The position numbers were made by a program, and so were the translations under genes. Shown in pieces: positions 8,303 to 16,957 of a stretch of DNA of 64,000 nucleotides. Each line of letters starts with the position of its first letter. Positions within the stretch are counted from its first letter, which is position 1. The DNA is taken from the NCBI GenBank assembly GCA_001723645.1, contig MDLC01000002.1:1-64000 (forward strand). Reading direction: 5' to 3'. The notes below the pieces were generated by a model. The model searched no databases. It had not been told where the DNA came from and saw only the letters and a program-made list of their open reading frames with translations. The DNA comes from Candidatus Endobugula sertula. GTDB taxonomy: Bacteria; Pseudomonadota; Gammaproteobacteria; Pseudomonadales; Cellvibrionaceae.

Positions 8303-8995
8303 CTATAGACCCAATACCCGCTTCACAAACGGTATCGTCAACTGCCGTTTTTCAGCTAGGGAAGCTTTATCCATAATATCCAACAAAAACATAAGCTGAC
8401 GAATATCACGACAACAATGATTTAAAATAAATTGTGTTACATCATCATTTAAACGTAAGCCCAAAGCGTCAGCGCGAAAAATTAATGCTCGCTTTTTATC
8501 ATTATCGTTTAATGATTGTAGCCGGTAACTGATACCCCATTGCAAACGTGACTTCAGATCAGATAGATTTACCTCCAGCTCTTTGGGTGTGAAGTGTGCC
8601 CCAATCAGCAATTGCTTGCCACTATCTCGCAAGCGATTATAAAGATGAAACAGCACCAATTCCCACTCAGTCTTCCCTGCCATCAATTCCAGATCATCAA
8701 GAATAACCATATCGAGAGAATCAAGCTCAAGAAACATATCTTCAGCAGGATGGGTCATTAACTCCTTTAATGGCCAATACTGAACATTGAATTGAGAAAG
8801 CTGATGTTGTACCGCTTGTAATAAATGAGTGACACCACTACCAGAAGGGCCTGACAAATAGAAAAAAGGCTCCTGCGGATGCTGACAAAAGTACTGTAAG
8901 GCTTCTACAGGTAAGACATTACCATCGGATGTAAAATAATTGTCAAACGTAGCATCTACCTGCAGGGTAATCGATAAAGGTAATTGTTTATACAT
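8303..8995 (-). CDS. hda: DnaA regulatory inactivator Hda
   Basis: This DnaA-related AAA+ protein of 230 residues is the usual Hda size. With the DNA-loaded sliding clamp it stimulates ATP hydrolysis by DnaA and so prevents re-initiation. The N-terminal MYKQLPLSITLQV contains the QLPL/S clamp-binding motif expected right at the start of Hda. The nucleotide-binding loop reads SGPSGSGVTHLL, followed by Walker B MVILDDLELM and the sensor II region DIRQLMFLLD. The reading frame is open for 29 more codons upstream, but that part overlaps the DUF2066 gene. The ATG at 8995 exposes the clamp motif at the N-terminus, 11 bases after that gene's stop, so it is preferred. The pair with the DUF2066 gene forms an operon. 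Confidence 0.9.
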   Translation of the reverse strand: MYKQLPLSITLQVDATFDNYFTSDGNVLPVEALQYFCQHPQEPFFYLSGPSGSGVTHLLQAVQHQLSQFNVQYWPLKELMTHPAEDMFLELDSLDMVILDDLELMAGKTEWELVLFHLYNRLRDSGKQLLIGAHFTPKELEVNLSDLKSRLQWGISYRLQSLNDNDKKRALIFRADALGLRLNDDVTQFILNHCCRDIRQLMFLLDIMDKASLAEKRQLTIPFVKRVLGL

Positions 8996-9005
8996 TAAAA
9001 ACGTC

Positions 9006-10109
9006 TTAACGCCAACGATAGATGACAGAAGTTCCCTCAACCAAAACCTGCGTATTAACTGACTCAAGAACATTCGAAGCATCTAACGTGTACAGTAATT
9101 TTTTTAAGGTGCCATGATAACCCAAATCAAGCATAATGGATTCACCATCCACGCGCCGAACGGCTACACTAGCAACAGCAGGTAAAGCTTCTAAGTATGT
9201 TAATAGCTTCATGTAAGAAGCAAAAGTAGAAATATTATCAACTGTCATGGTCATTAAAGGAGTTGTACCATCCTTACTGACAACCATCGCATCAAAGCTG
9301 GACAAGTAATCCGCAACCCTACCAATAATTTTTCGCGACACCTGTTGTTGATTAATGCCAGAAGCATTGAAATATAAGTGTTGATCATTGTGCAAAAAAA
9401 TAAAGCTGGCTCGCCATAACCCCGATGCGTTTTCAATCACCCTTCCTGCTAACACAGCCTCAGAGTCATATCGACTGGAGGCATTGCGGATAGTCGACTC
9501 ATCCAAAGCCCACAAACGTCTGACGGACAATTCCTGGCGATCTGTCAGGTCTAACAATGGTATAGATAATGGTAAACCACGTTCTACTGCTGCCTCTTTA
9601 AACAGCATAACCTCTTCTGCCTGACCATCCAACAAGGTACGTCCCTGTTTATCTGCAACTACCCACAACAACACTTCGGGACGAATATCAGGCCAAATAG
9701 CAAGTTGTACTGTTTTAAATAAGTCCTGTATCTTTGCCGCTGAAAATTGCATCAACAAGCGTCGCGCTGGTCTAACATCGCCAGCCAAAGTGATAGTCTG
9801 ACTAGTAGATTCATAACTATATTGCAACAAATAACTACTTGCCTGACCCAACGCTTGTTTTATCTGGGGGTTATTCAATACTTGTGTATTACCAGCAACT
9901 CTAATAATGACTGAACTTAAAGCAGTAGCCGCAGCCTGTTGACGAATAGCCTTAGACTGATCAAGCACCAATTGACTCACCGAATAAATATCTACCCGTC
10001 TGCTTGCTTGCACTTCTGGTACCCATACAATATAAATCAGTATCCATACAACCAGTAAAAACAAGCCATTAATCAAGCTTGAGGGCAAAAAGCGTACAGG
10101 CAATAGCAT
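9006..10109 (-). CDS. DUF2066 secreted/envelope protein
   Basis: This 367-residue protein has an N-terminal hydrophobic segment (about 8-30, LINGLFLLVVWILIYIVW) that looks like a signal peptide or anchor. The rest is a predicted envelope domain of the DUF2066 family with no known activity. The family is typically found next to purM and hda in gammaproteobacteria, and the same arrangement holds here: divergent from purM (132 bases apart) and directly upstream of hda. A PerM/AI-2E transporter gene that accompanies this cluster in some relatives is absent. The function is unknown. The link to hda is positional, not mechanistic. Confidence 0.8.
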   Translation of the reverse strand: MLLPVRFLPSSLINGLFLLVVWILIYIVWVPEVQASRRVDIYSVSQLVLDQSKAIRQQAAATALSSVIIRVAGNTQVLNNPQIKQALGQASSYLLQYSYESTSQTITLAGDVRPARRLLMQFSAAKIQDLFKTVQLAIWPDIRPEVLLWVVADKQGRTLLDGQAEEVMLFKEAAVERGLPLSIPLLDLTDRQELSVRRLWALDESTIRNASSRYDSEAVLAGRVIENASGLWRASFIFLHNDQHLYFNASGINQQQVSRKIIGRVADYLSSFDAMVVSKDGTTPLMTMTVDNISTFASYMKLLTYLEALPAVASVAVRRVDGESIMLDLGYHGTLKKLLYTLDASNVLESVNTQVLVEGTSVIYRWR

Positions 10110-10241
10110 TCAATATCTCCAGTTCATTCTACCTGTTAGTTTGACAGAATCGCGTAAAAAATCCACTGTCATTCATACACTGCAAACTGATAGAATGACA
10201 CTCTTTCCCGTTACTTTAAAATTTCATAGGCTTACAGTTCG

Positions 10242-11303
10242 ATGAACGACCACACCCCAACGAATATCTCATCCATCAATTATAAAGACGCAGGCGTTGA
10301 TATTGATGCCGGTAACGCACTTGTTGAACGCATTAAAGGGATTGCTAAAAAAACTCGCCGCCCTGAAGTGATGGCTGGGCTAGGTGGATTTGGAGCTTTG
10401 TGCGAAATACCCGAAGGTTATAAAAAACCTGTTCTGGTGTCAGGTACTGATGGCGTGGGTACCAAACTCCGCCTAGCCATAGAGCTCGCTCAGCATGACA
10501 CCATAGGCGTTGATCTGGTCGCCATGTGCGTTAACGACCTAATCGTTGCTGGTGCTGAGCCGTTATTTTTCCTGGATTATTACGCTACAGGCAAACTCAA
10601 CGTCGATGTTGCTGCCGATGTTGTTAAGAGCATCGGTGATGGCTGCTTGCAATCTGGCTGTGCCTTAGTAGGAGGAGAAACCGCAGAAATGCCTGGAATG
10701 TATGAGGGTGAAGATTATGACCTTGCAGGCTTTTGCGTCGGCGTTGTTGAAAAAGAGGAAATCATTGATAGTAGCAAGGTACAAACTGGAGATGTATTAA
10801 TCGGGCTGGCCTCCAGCGGACCACACGCTAATGGTTACTCCTTGATTCGTAAGATTTTGGAAGTCAATAATAGTGATCTTAATCAGGACATCAATGGACA
10901 ACCATTGAGAGATGCACTCATGGCCCCTACCCGTATTTATGTCAAAGCCTTATTAAACCTCATAAAGCAGGTACCCGTACACGCACTATCCCATATTACA
11001 GGTGGTGGTCTATTAGAGAACCTAGCTCGTGTGTTACCCGAAAATGTGTGCGCCATTATTGATACCAATAGCTGGAAAATGCCTGCTATATTTCAGTGGC
11101 TACAAAAAATGGGCAATGTTGAAACAACTGAAATGTACCGTACACTAAACTGTGGTGTAGGCATGGTGATCTGCGTCGCTGCTGACAAACAACAACAAGC
11201 ACTTAAGATACTAGCACAATGTGCAGAAGAAGCTTGGCTTATGGGTTATATTGAAACATCCACCACCTCTAAATCGGTTGTGTTAAAGGGTAAACATGAA
11301 TAA
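10242..11303 (+). CDS. purM: Phosphoribosylformylglycinamidine cyclo-ligase (AIR synthetase)
   Basis: PurM makes aminoimidazole ribonucleotide from FGAM with ATP, the fifth step of purine synthesis. The protein is 353 residues long, the usual length. Recognisable motifs are [13 protein letters not shown] near the start, the ATP-site signature [13 protein letters not shown] (about 67-79), [16 protein letters not shown] (about 140-155), [14 protein letters not shown], and [11 protein letters not shown]. It overlaps purN by eight bases, so the two are translationally coupled. The operon is divergent from the DUF2066-hda pair. Purine genes are often PurR-repressed, but I could not identify a PurR box with confidence in the 132-base divergent region. 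Confidence 0.97.
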   Translation: MNDHTPTNISSINYKDAGVDIDAGNALVERIKGIAKKTRRPEVMAGLGGFGALCEIPEGYKKPVLVSGTDGVGTKLRLAIELAQHDTIGVDLVAMCVNDLIVAGAEPLFFLDYYATGKLNVDVAADVVKSIGDGCLQSGCALVGGETAEMPGMYEGEDYDLAGFCVGVVEKEEIIDSSKVQTGDVLIGLASSGPHANGYSLIRKILEVNNSDLNQDINGQPLRDALMAPTRIYVKALLNLIKQVPVHALSHITGGGLLENLARVLPENVCAIIDTNSWKMPAIFQWLQKMGNVETTEMYRTLNCGVGMVICVAADKQQQALKILAQCAEEAWLMGYIETSTTSKSVVLKGKHE

Positions 11304-11964
11304 TACCTCCGCTTCTTCCCACTGTAAGGTGGTCGTATTGATTTCGGGTAATGGCTCCAACCTTCAAGCATTAATTGATGGACAGGAACAGGGGCATTTG
11401 CCAATTCACATCGTCAGCGTTATTAGCAATATACCTGAGGCGGCAGGTTTAAGACGCGCAGTAAAAGCGGGTATCCCTCAATATACCATTAATCATCAGG
11501 ACTTTACCGACCGCGAAGCATTTGACACCGAACTCTCCAGCACTATTGACCAATATCAACCTGACTTAGTGGTACTTGCTGGTTTTATGCGAATCCTAAC
11601 TAGCGACTTTACTCGACATTATCAAGGACGTATGTTAAACATACACCCTTCCCTGCTACCCAAGTATCAGGGTCTCCATACCCACCAACGCGTACTGGAT
11701 GCAGGCGACGATTATCATGGAGCCAGTGTTCACTTTGTCACCGAGAAGCTGGATGGTGGACCCACTGTTATTCAAGCCATCGTTCCTGTATTAAAAGACG
11801 ATAATGCCACCAGCCTTGCAAAGCGTGTACAATTACAAGAGCACATTATTTATCCCATGGCCGTTAAATGGTTCGCGCGGCAACAACTAGAACTCAGAGG
11901 TAATCAGGTACTACTCAATCATTCGGTACTACCTGATTGTGGCTATCAAATCAAACAGCTTTAA
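11296..11964 (+). CDS. purN: Phosphoribosylglycinamide formyltransferase
   Basis: PurN transfers a formyl group from 10-formyl-tetrahydrofolate to GAR, the third purine step. The 222-residue protein shows the N-terminal phosphate-binding loop [14 protein letters not shown]. It also has the folate-site segment GFMRIL, the catalytic [16 protein letters not shown] (conserved Asn and His) and [15 protein letters not shown] with the conserved catalytic aspartate. The start overlaps the 3' end of purM. Six bases after its stop comes a DUF3108 gene, the same order as in Pseudomonas. Confidence 0.96.
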   Translation: MNNTSASSHCKVVVLISGNGSNLQALIDGQEQGHLPIHIVSVISNIPEAAGLRRAVKAGIPQYTINHQDFTDREAFDTELSSTIDQYQPDLVVLAGFMRILTSDFTRHYQGRMLNIHPSLLPKYQGLHTHQRVLDAGDDYHGASVHFVTEKLDGGPTVIQAIVPVLKDDNATSLAKRVQLQEHIIYPMAVKWFARQQLELRGNQVLLNHSVLPDCGYQIKQL

Positions 11965-11982
11965 AATAAGGTGAGTATATCC

Positions 11983-12699
11983 ATGCAGACTCAATTGATT
12001 CAAATAACCTCCAGAATCATCTGCTTATTAGCGATCAGCATGGCTAGCTACGGCAAGTCATTGCCATTATTCAAAGTCGAATATGACGCAACTATTAAAG
12101 GCTTTGCCATTAAAGCAACTCGCGAGCTCAAACCATTAACCGATAAACAATTTACACTTCATTTTCAAGCCTCTTCCTGGGCAGCAGAAATTAATGAAAC
12201 AGCAGTATTTCAATGGCAAGACAATCATATCCAGCCTTATCGCTACAGTTATTCACAAAGCATATTAGGAAAAAATAAACAGCAATCCATTCTCTTTGAT
12301 CATAACAATGCGACTGCTGCTTATTTAGAAAAAGGCAATACCAGCAATATCAGCTTGCTCAAAAACACCTTTGACAAACTCAGTTATCAATTGCAATTAC
12401 AATTGGATGTCAGCAACAATAAGACACTGGGTTACAAAGTTATCAGCAAGGGCTACATCAAAGATTATCACTTTGAAATACTTGATGAGGAAATTATCGA
12501 TACAAAAGCAGGTAAACTTACAGCGATAAAAGTAAAAGTCATACGGAGCAACAAAGATAAGGTTACCTATATCTGGTTTGCCAAAGATTGGGAATACCTA
12601 TTAACAAAATTAGAACAGTATGAAGGTAACAAGAAAAAATTCACCATTTTGTTAAACAACGCTGTCGTTAATCAACAAACCGTTAAAGGTCTGCAATAA
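11983..12699 (+). CDS. DUF3108 exported protein
   Basis: The protein has about 238 residues with an N-terminal signal peptide (hydrophobic core ITSRIICLLAISMASYG, cleavage likely before KSLPLF). A predicted beta-rich DUF3108 domain follows. Recognisable family features are the opening FKVEYDATIKG, the internal YSYSQSILGKNKQ and the closing YIWFAKDWEYLL. DUF3108 proteins are periplasmic or outer-membrane-associated and of unknown function. They commonly sit downstream of purN in gammaproteobacteria, as here. The ATG at 11983 is preferred because AAGGTGAG lies six bases upstream. An in-frame GTG twelve bases earlier would place that ribosome site inside the gene. Confidence 0.8.
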   Translation: MQTQLIQITSRIICLLAISMASYGKSLPLFKVEYDATIKGFAIKATRELKPLTDKQFTLHFQASSWAAEINETAVFQWQDNHIQPYRYSYSQSILGKNKQQSILFDHNNATAAYLEKGNTSNISLLKNTFDKLSYQLQLQLDVSNNKTLGYKVISKGYIKDYHFEILDEEIIDTKAGKLTAIKVKVIRSNKDKVTYIWFAKDWEYLLTKLEQYEGNKKKFTILLNNAVVNQQTVKGLQ

Positions 12700-12760
12700 G
12701 TCCGTTAACAGAAACGCTTAACAAGATATACACCCTCCCATAAAAAGAAACCCTATGTAA

Positions 12761-12790
12761 ATCAGTAATTATTTACTCTTCATTACTGAT
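12761..12790. terminator. Possible bidirectional terminator between convergent genes
   Basis: ATCAGTAAT and ATTACTGAT form nine-base arms around a 12-base loop between the DUF3108 gene (+) and gltS (-). The position between convergent genes suits a shared terminator, but the stem is AT-rich and there is no clear T run. Confidence 0.35.
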
Positions 12791-12858
12791 CAGTGTAAAC
12801 ATGATCGATAGGATTGTTATAAAGGTCTTACATGTCGTTCAATAATGCTTTACTTTTA

Positions 12859-14058
12859 TTAGAATGTTAATGCGAATCTGATTATGAACGAATTCGTAAT
12901 ATCCACAAAAAACGCTGCAACTAACGGCAAAATAATAAATGCCAGAGGCGCTGGCCCGTGCGATTTAGTTACCGCCGTCATATTTGCAATGGCTGTCGGT
13001 GTAGCACCTAAAGCAAAACCACCGAAGCCAGAACTCAGTACAGCCGCTTGATAATTCCGCCCCATCAAAGGAAACAGGATAAACAATATAAATAAAATCG
13101 CCACCAACGTTTGCATCAGTAAAATCACCATCAGTGGGCCAGCTAAGCCGGCAATCGTCCATAGCTGCATACTCATCAGCGACATGGCTAAGAATAGTCC
13201 CAATGAAAAATCGGATACAACGGCTAATGCTTTTGTTCTCGCAGGCCAGCGAACATTTGGGAAAAAGGAAGGAATCGTATTTGATAGCACAATACCGGTT
13301 AGCAGGCAGGTAACAAACAGTGGTAATTTTAACCCCATCTCCGTCGTTGCCTGGTTAACAAACCAACCAATAATAATGGTGATATGGAGCGTTAAAAACA
13401 CGGCCATAAGATTCATATGATCTATTGTGCCGGTCTCTTCTTTTTCAAATGGAATGCCCACTATAGGGTCCTCACCTGGCTTACCCTTGAGTTGGAAACG
13501 GTTTATCAAGATGTGTGCAATTGGACCACCAATCAAGCTGGCAAGAATAAGTCCGATGGTCGCACAAGCAACACCAATCTCCAAGGCATTATTGATGCCG
13601 AGAGCAACGACTTCAGGTGCCCAAGCAATCGTTGTACCGTGACCACCGATCAATGATGTTGAACCTGCTAAAACGCCTACCGCTGTGGGCGCACCTACCA
13701 ACGTTACGCCTGTGACTCCCACGATATTTTGAATGACGATATAACTGAGTGTCAGTCCTAGCATAATCAGTAAAGGCTTACCGCCTGCGGTCAAATCAGA
13801 AAACTTGGCATTCAAACCAATCCCGGTAAAAAAGTAGACAAGTAACATATCCCGAGTATCTAACTGATAAACAATTTCGGTATCGATAGCCATGTAGATA
13901 ACCAACGTAAATAAGGCAGCCATTAATCCGCCGGTTACGGGTTCTGGGATATTATATTTTCGCAAGAATTCAACGCGTCTATTGATATGCACACCGATGA
14001 AAAAAACTAATATACTGAGTGTAAACGTTAAAAAATTATCTGCCACAAATTGGTTCAT
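12859..14058 (-). CDS. gltS: Sodium/glutamate symporter
   Basis: This 399-residue inner-membrane protein of the GltS (ESS) family imports glutamate with Na+. About ten to twelve hydrophobic segments are visible, with the family signatures PVTGGLMAAL (about 40), VGAPTAVGVLAGSTSLIGGHGTTIAWAP (about 125-150) and, in the second half, GFGGFALGATPTAIANM. These two glycine-rich stretches are the re-entrant loops of the inverted repeats. Length matches E. coli GltS (about 400). It lies ten bases after a small channel-like gene and is probably co-transcribed with it. Confidence 0.93.
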   Translation of the reverse strand: MNQFVADNFLTFTLSILVFFIGVHINRRVEFLRKYNIPEPVTGGLMAALFTLVIYMAIDTEIVYQLDTRDMLLVYFFTGIGLNAKFSDLTAGGKPLLIMLGLTLSYIVIQNIVGVTGVTLVGAPTAVGVLAGSTSLIGGHGTTIAWAPEVVALGINNALEIGVACATIGLILASLIGGPIAHILINRFQLKGKPGEDPIVGIPFEKEETGTIDHMNLMAVFLTLHITIIIGWFVNQATTEMGLKLPLFVTCLLTGIVLSNTIPSFFPNVRWPARTKALAVVSDFSLGLFLAMSLMSMQLWTIAGLAGPLMVILLMQTLVAILFILFILFPLMGRNYQAAVLSSGFGGFALGATPTAIANMTAVTKSHGPAPLAFIILPLVAAFFVDITNSFIIRFALTF

Positions 14059-14067
14059 TTCACTACC

Positions 14068-14523
14068 TCACTCGTTGTCTGACACATTTAGATAGACATT
14101 TTTTTCCTGGACTGAGCGTAATCGGCCCGTGAACTCAACTAAAAATGCGGTATTCAAGCCAAAGATAATCAGGACGTCTACAGCGGTAAAGCTGCCTAAG
14201 ATGCGCCACTGAGAACCTAAGGTAATATCTCCATACCCCAGCGTTGTAAATGTAACAATAGAAAAATACAAGGCGGGCTCAAGGTTTTGAAAAGTGCCGA
14301 CGACCATAAAGACTCCCGCCCATAACCATGCACTAAGGCTAATGCCAACAATAAGCCACAGTACGACGGCCACCAACGCAACGGTGGTCTTAACAATAAA
14401 CGGCGGCTTGACCAGCCAAGCTCCACATTTTGTCAACACTTGGATAACAACACTGATAAACAACACCTGAATAACAATGGTCATAAAGATGACTGCGCTT
14501 CCAATTAACATTTGTGTGAGCAC
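14068..14523 (-). CDS. Small two-pore-helix ion channel protein (K+ channel type)
   Basis: This 151-residue membrane protein of the Ion_trans_2 type has a selectivity-filter sequence TFTTLGYGDITL, close to the canonical TVGYGD. There are three or four hydrophobic segments: an N-terminal helix (about 5-30), a second at about 42-65, the pore helix with filter at about 83-100, and the last helix at about 108-130. It lacks a cytoplasmic RCK domain. GTG at 14523 has GAGGCG six bases upstream. Its stop is ten bases before gltS, which suggests that potassium or cation flux and glutamate uptake are co-regulated, for example in osmotic adaptation. That coupling is inference from position only. Confidence 0.8.
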   Translation of the reverse strand: MLTQMLIGSAVIFMTIVIQVLFISVVIQVLTKCGAWLVKPPFIVKTTVALVAVVLWLIVGISLSAWLWAGVFMVVGTFQNLEPALYFSIVTFTTLGYGDITLGSQWRILGSFTAVDVLIIFGLNTAFLVEFTGRLRSVQEKNVYLNVSDNE

Positions 14524-14659
14524 AAATTCGCCTCTTATTTGTGGTTAACTTGTTTTTATTACAGACAAAACCGACATACATCACACCCCTGTGATTAACC
14601 ATAAGCAATGGCATAGACTCCTCCTCTCTCTGACATAGTTAGATTAGTCCACACTATGC

Positions 14660-14980
14660 TTGTCAAAACACCATCACAAAGAGAGGAGAAACCCATCAAG
14701 AATCTTAGCAGAGTTGGCGAGATTGTTAAATCTCTTATACTTTCTCCCAAAAATCAACAGCATATTGCGTCGATGCTCATTTACTCGCAGTAAAATCAAA
14801 CGGTTTTCCCGGAAAACACAATTTTTATATTTGCTTTGCTATTTTTTAGAACATTCAGCATCAAATATAGAACGCATTGCCGATGGCTTCATTTATTATT
14901 TACACAAGCTAAAGGAGCAAGCCAATGATTATGCCGATGAACTTGCCTTTGCTTTGGGGTATAGTTTTATCTTTGATTAA
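14660..14980 (+). CDS. Doubtful small basic protein
   Basis: A 106-codon frame reads from TTG at 14660 and ends four bases inside the convergent hydrolase gene. The product would be strongly basic in its first 55 residues and ends ELAFALGYSFIFD. No ribosome site precedes the start and I recognise no domain. The stretch ADGFIYYLHKLKEQANDYADEL reads like genuine protein, so a fragment of a lost gene is possible. Confidence 0.3.
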   Translation: MSKHHHKERRNPSRILAELARLLNLLYFLPKINSILRRCSFTRSKIKRFSRKTQFLYLLCYFLEHSASNIERIADGFIYYLHKLKEQANDYADELAFALGYSFIFD

Positions 14981-16038
14981 TTAATTTTTTTATTCGTAAA
15001 TTCGCTAATTGTTTTTGCTATTTCACTGAAAAAGGGGTTTTTCTTTTTAATGATATGTTCCTCGCTATTACCATTGGCGCGATATATCGTTTTATTCATG
15101 ACAATACTTCCATGTGCCACTTTATTTTTTTCTGGAATTATCATGGCTTTAAATGAGCCTTTTTCAGCATGACAGTTCAGTCTTTTGACAGGTTGGATAT
15201 AGGCACTTTTATCATGTTCTGAGTGAAAGGCTAGAATATTATTTTTAAATTGGTATTTTCCACCTTTTTCTTTTGATAGATTTTTTTCTACTTTTTTCAT
15301 CAGCCTGACCAATTCTCTTAAGCCGTACCTATCCATCCTTGCATAAGCATAAGGATTGGTGCCATCAGTTAATGCTTTACTATTTCTTTCATCCACATTA
15401 AAAACATAAAGCTCTTGTATTTTTCCAATTATTCCAGGGTATTGGGGCTTTAGTTCAAAAGGCACTGAGAATAAAAAAACATCACCATTGATTCTTACAT
15501 CTTTTTGAGAGATATAAAAAGAAAGGAGAGCACCCATTGATAGGCCACCCATTGATATTGTTTTATAAGATTCTGAAATTTCATCTACCGCATAGTTAAC
15601 GTTATCTATCCAAGATTCTAAGGTAACGCCTTTCATACTCTCCATGTTTTTTACTCCGTGATGGCTTAACAAGGGTAAATAAACGTCGTATCCTAAAGAA
15701 TAAAAGTGTTCACTTAAATCTGTGAGAGAGAAGGTTGAATCCGTTAGTCCATGCAAAAGTATTATTGCCTTTTCAGTATTTTTTGTATGCTTGAATATTT
15801 TAGCATGGCCAGGTTCTCTGATTGTTTCTTCGTTTATATTAAATTTTCTGTAGTATTCCAACCATTTTTTACTTTTTAATGCGAGTGGTAGCTGTTCATT
15901 TTTATTGATTGATAAATAATTAACGCAGTTGTCATAATTTTCTTCAAAAAACCGTATTGTTAGAGAGTATAAAATGGATGAAATAATAGCTAAAAGTATA
16001 AACATTAAAAGTAATGATTCTTTTTGATAGATTTGCAT
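14977..16038 (-). CDS. Membrane-anchored alpha/beta hydrolase (serine esterase/lipase-like)
   Basis: This 353-residue protein has an N-terminal membrane anchor (about 8-28, LLLMFILLAIISSILYSL) and then an alpha/beta-hydrolase domain of the Hydrolase_4/monoglyceride-lipase type. The oxyanion motif is AIILLHGLTDS (about 93-103), the nucleophile elbow is GLSMGA (about 168), the likely acid is in FHSEHDKSA and the likely histidine in VAHGSIV. The substrate is unknown. The gene is markedly more AT-rich than its neighbours, with many AAA, AAT and TTT codons. It lies beside gene fragments (16187-16491), which suggests acquisition by transfer. It is convergent with a doubtful frame at its 3' end. Confidence 0.75.
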   Translation of the reverse strand: MQIYQKESLLLMFILLAIISSILYSLTIRFFEENYDNCVNYLSINKNEQLPLALKSKKWLEYYRKFNINEETIREPGHAKIFKHTKNTEKAIILLHGLTDSTFSLTDLSEHFYSLGYDVYLPLLSHHGVKNMESMKGVTLESWIDNVNYAVDEISESYKTISMGGLSMGALLSFYISQKDVRINGDVFLFSVPFELKPQYPGIIGKIQELYVFNVDERNSKALTDGTNPYAYARMDRYGLRELVRLMKKVEKNLSKEKGGKYQFKNNILAFHSEHDKSAYIQPVKRLNCHAEKGSFKAMIIPEKNKVAHGSIVMNKTIYRANGNSEEHIIKKKNPFFSEIAKTISEFTNKKIN

Positions 16039-16186
16039 GGTTTATTTGTTTTATTAATTTTTGCCTCAATAACTATAAGCCTTTTTATGACTGTATCAAA
16101 GCTATCAATTTTACTATAAAACATCCCGCCATTGACGGCAGAATAGTGATCTTTTTCTATTTCATTCAGTAAAGGGTTGTTTGGTA

Positions 16187-16285
16187 TCAGCTGAATACCG
16201 CCTTGCAATTCTGAGCGGCTAATGTAAGCAACTGGGCGAGTTCACCCCTTTTACTAAGGCTTTGATAATACTCTAAAATGTGCAT
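16187..16285 (-). pseudogene. Short frame coupled to the preceding fragment, unknown
   Basis: A 32-codon frame starts with an ATG that overlaps the stop of the preceding frame (TAATG) and ends at a TGA at 16187. An overlapping frame (16005-16208) continues with sequence that looks coding (NGGMFYSKIDSFDTVIKRLIV). This suggests that one gene has been broken by a frameshift near 16195. I do not recognise the product. Confidence 0.35.
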
Positions 16286-16491
16286 TAAATTGCTTGTTGT
16301 AATTGCTGTAGTCTATTTTGCCATACATGGCCAAACACTGGGGATGCTTTTAGCTTCTCCAGGGTAGCTTTAGCTTCACTTTGAGACATGGATAAACATT
16401 CAAACGCTGTTTTGAGGTGAGCGTTACTAACAGCGTCAGGAGGTATCGCTAATAAGCCGCTTAGCCGCATTCCTTCTGGTGCTGTGCTCTA
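16285..16491 (-). pseudogene. C-terminal fragment of an unknown gene
   Basis: An open frame with protein-like content (RLSGLLAIPPDAV, then LSMSQSEAKATLEKL) ends in LQQLQQAI. The ATG at 16470 has no properly spaced ribosome site, and similar coding sequence extends upstream to a TAG at about 16491. It therefore looks like the tail of a larger gene whose front is gone. The next frame starts in its stop codon, as in an operon. The family is not recognised. Confidence 0.35.
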
Positions 16492-16957
16492 TTTGAGCTT
16501 TTTGGCAGTGTAGGGCTTCCCAAGGGGTAAAACCCTGTGATTGAGAAGGGGACTACCCTTTTCATGCGATTTATCCTTAAAAGGACTTTTTGAGATATCG
16601 ACACTTCTCTATATCCTGACATATATATTCTATGTGTATGTATTGTAGTCCATTAAATTAAAGCATTTTCAGTATATTTATGTCAGGAAAATTCTATTCA
16701 CATAGACAATATGTAAGCGTATAGGTGCACCCAGTAGGAACAGTCCATACACGTCTATCGAGTCGTGCTGCTTTGCAAAATCAATAATGATCATTCTCGT
16801 AAAAAGCTACCACTATCGTTTTGTTTTTAAAGTATCATAAGACATTTGCAAAAATACATATAACGAAATATTCAAAATCGGATGGTATTGTGTTCTATGA
16901 AGGAGTGGTCAATCACGTTTTAACACAATCTTTATACAATTTAGGGGAAGCATTCAG
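16492..16957. other. Intergenic region upstream of the efflux operon
   Basis: Of these 466 bases the clearest structure is two crossing inverted repeats. TCCTGACATA (16614-16623) pairs with TATGTCAGGA (16679-16688), and TCTATGTG (16629-16636) pairs with CACATAGA (16699-16706). The rest presumably contains the promoter of the efflux operon, whose adaptor ATG at 16958 is preceded by AGGGGAAG. No regulator gene is adjacent. Confidence 0.4.

Noticed and set aside
8996..9082. 29-codon N-terminal extension of hda
   Set aside because: It overlaps the end of the DUF2066 gene and would bury the QLPL clamp-binding motif that sits at the very N-terminus in Hda proteins.
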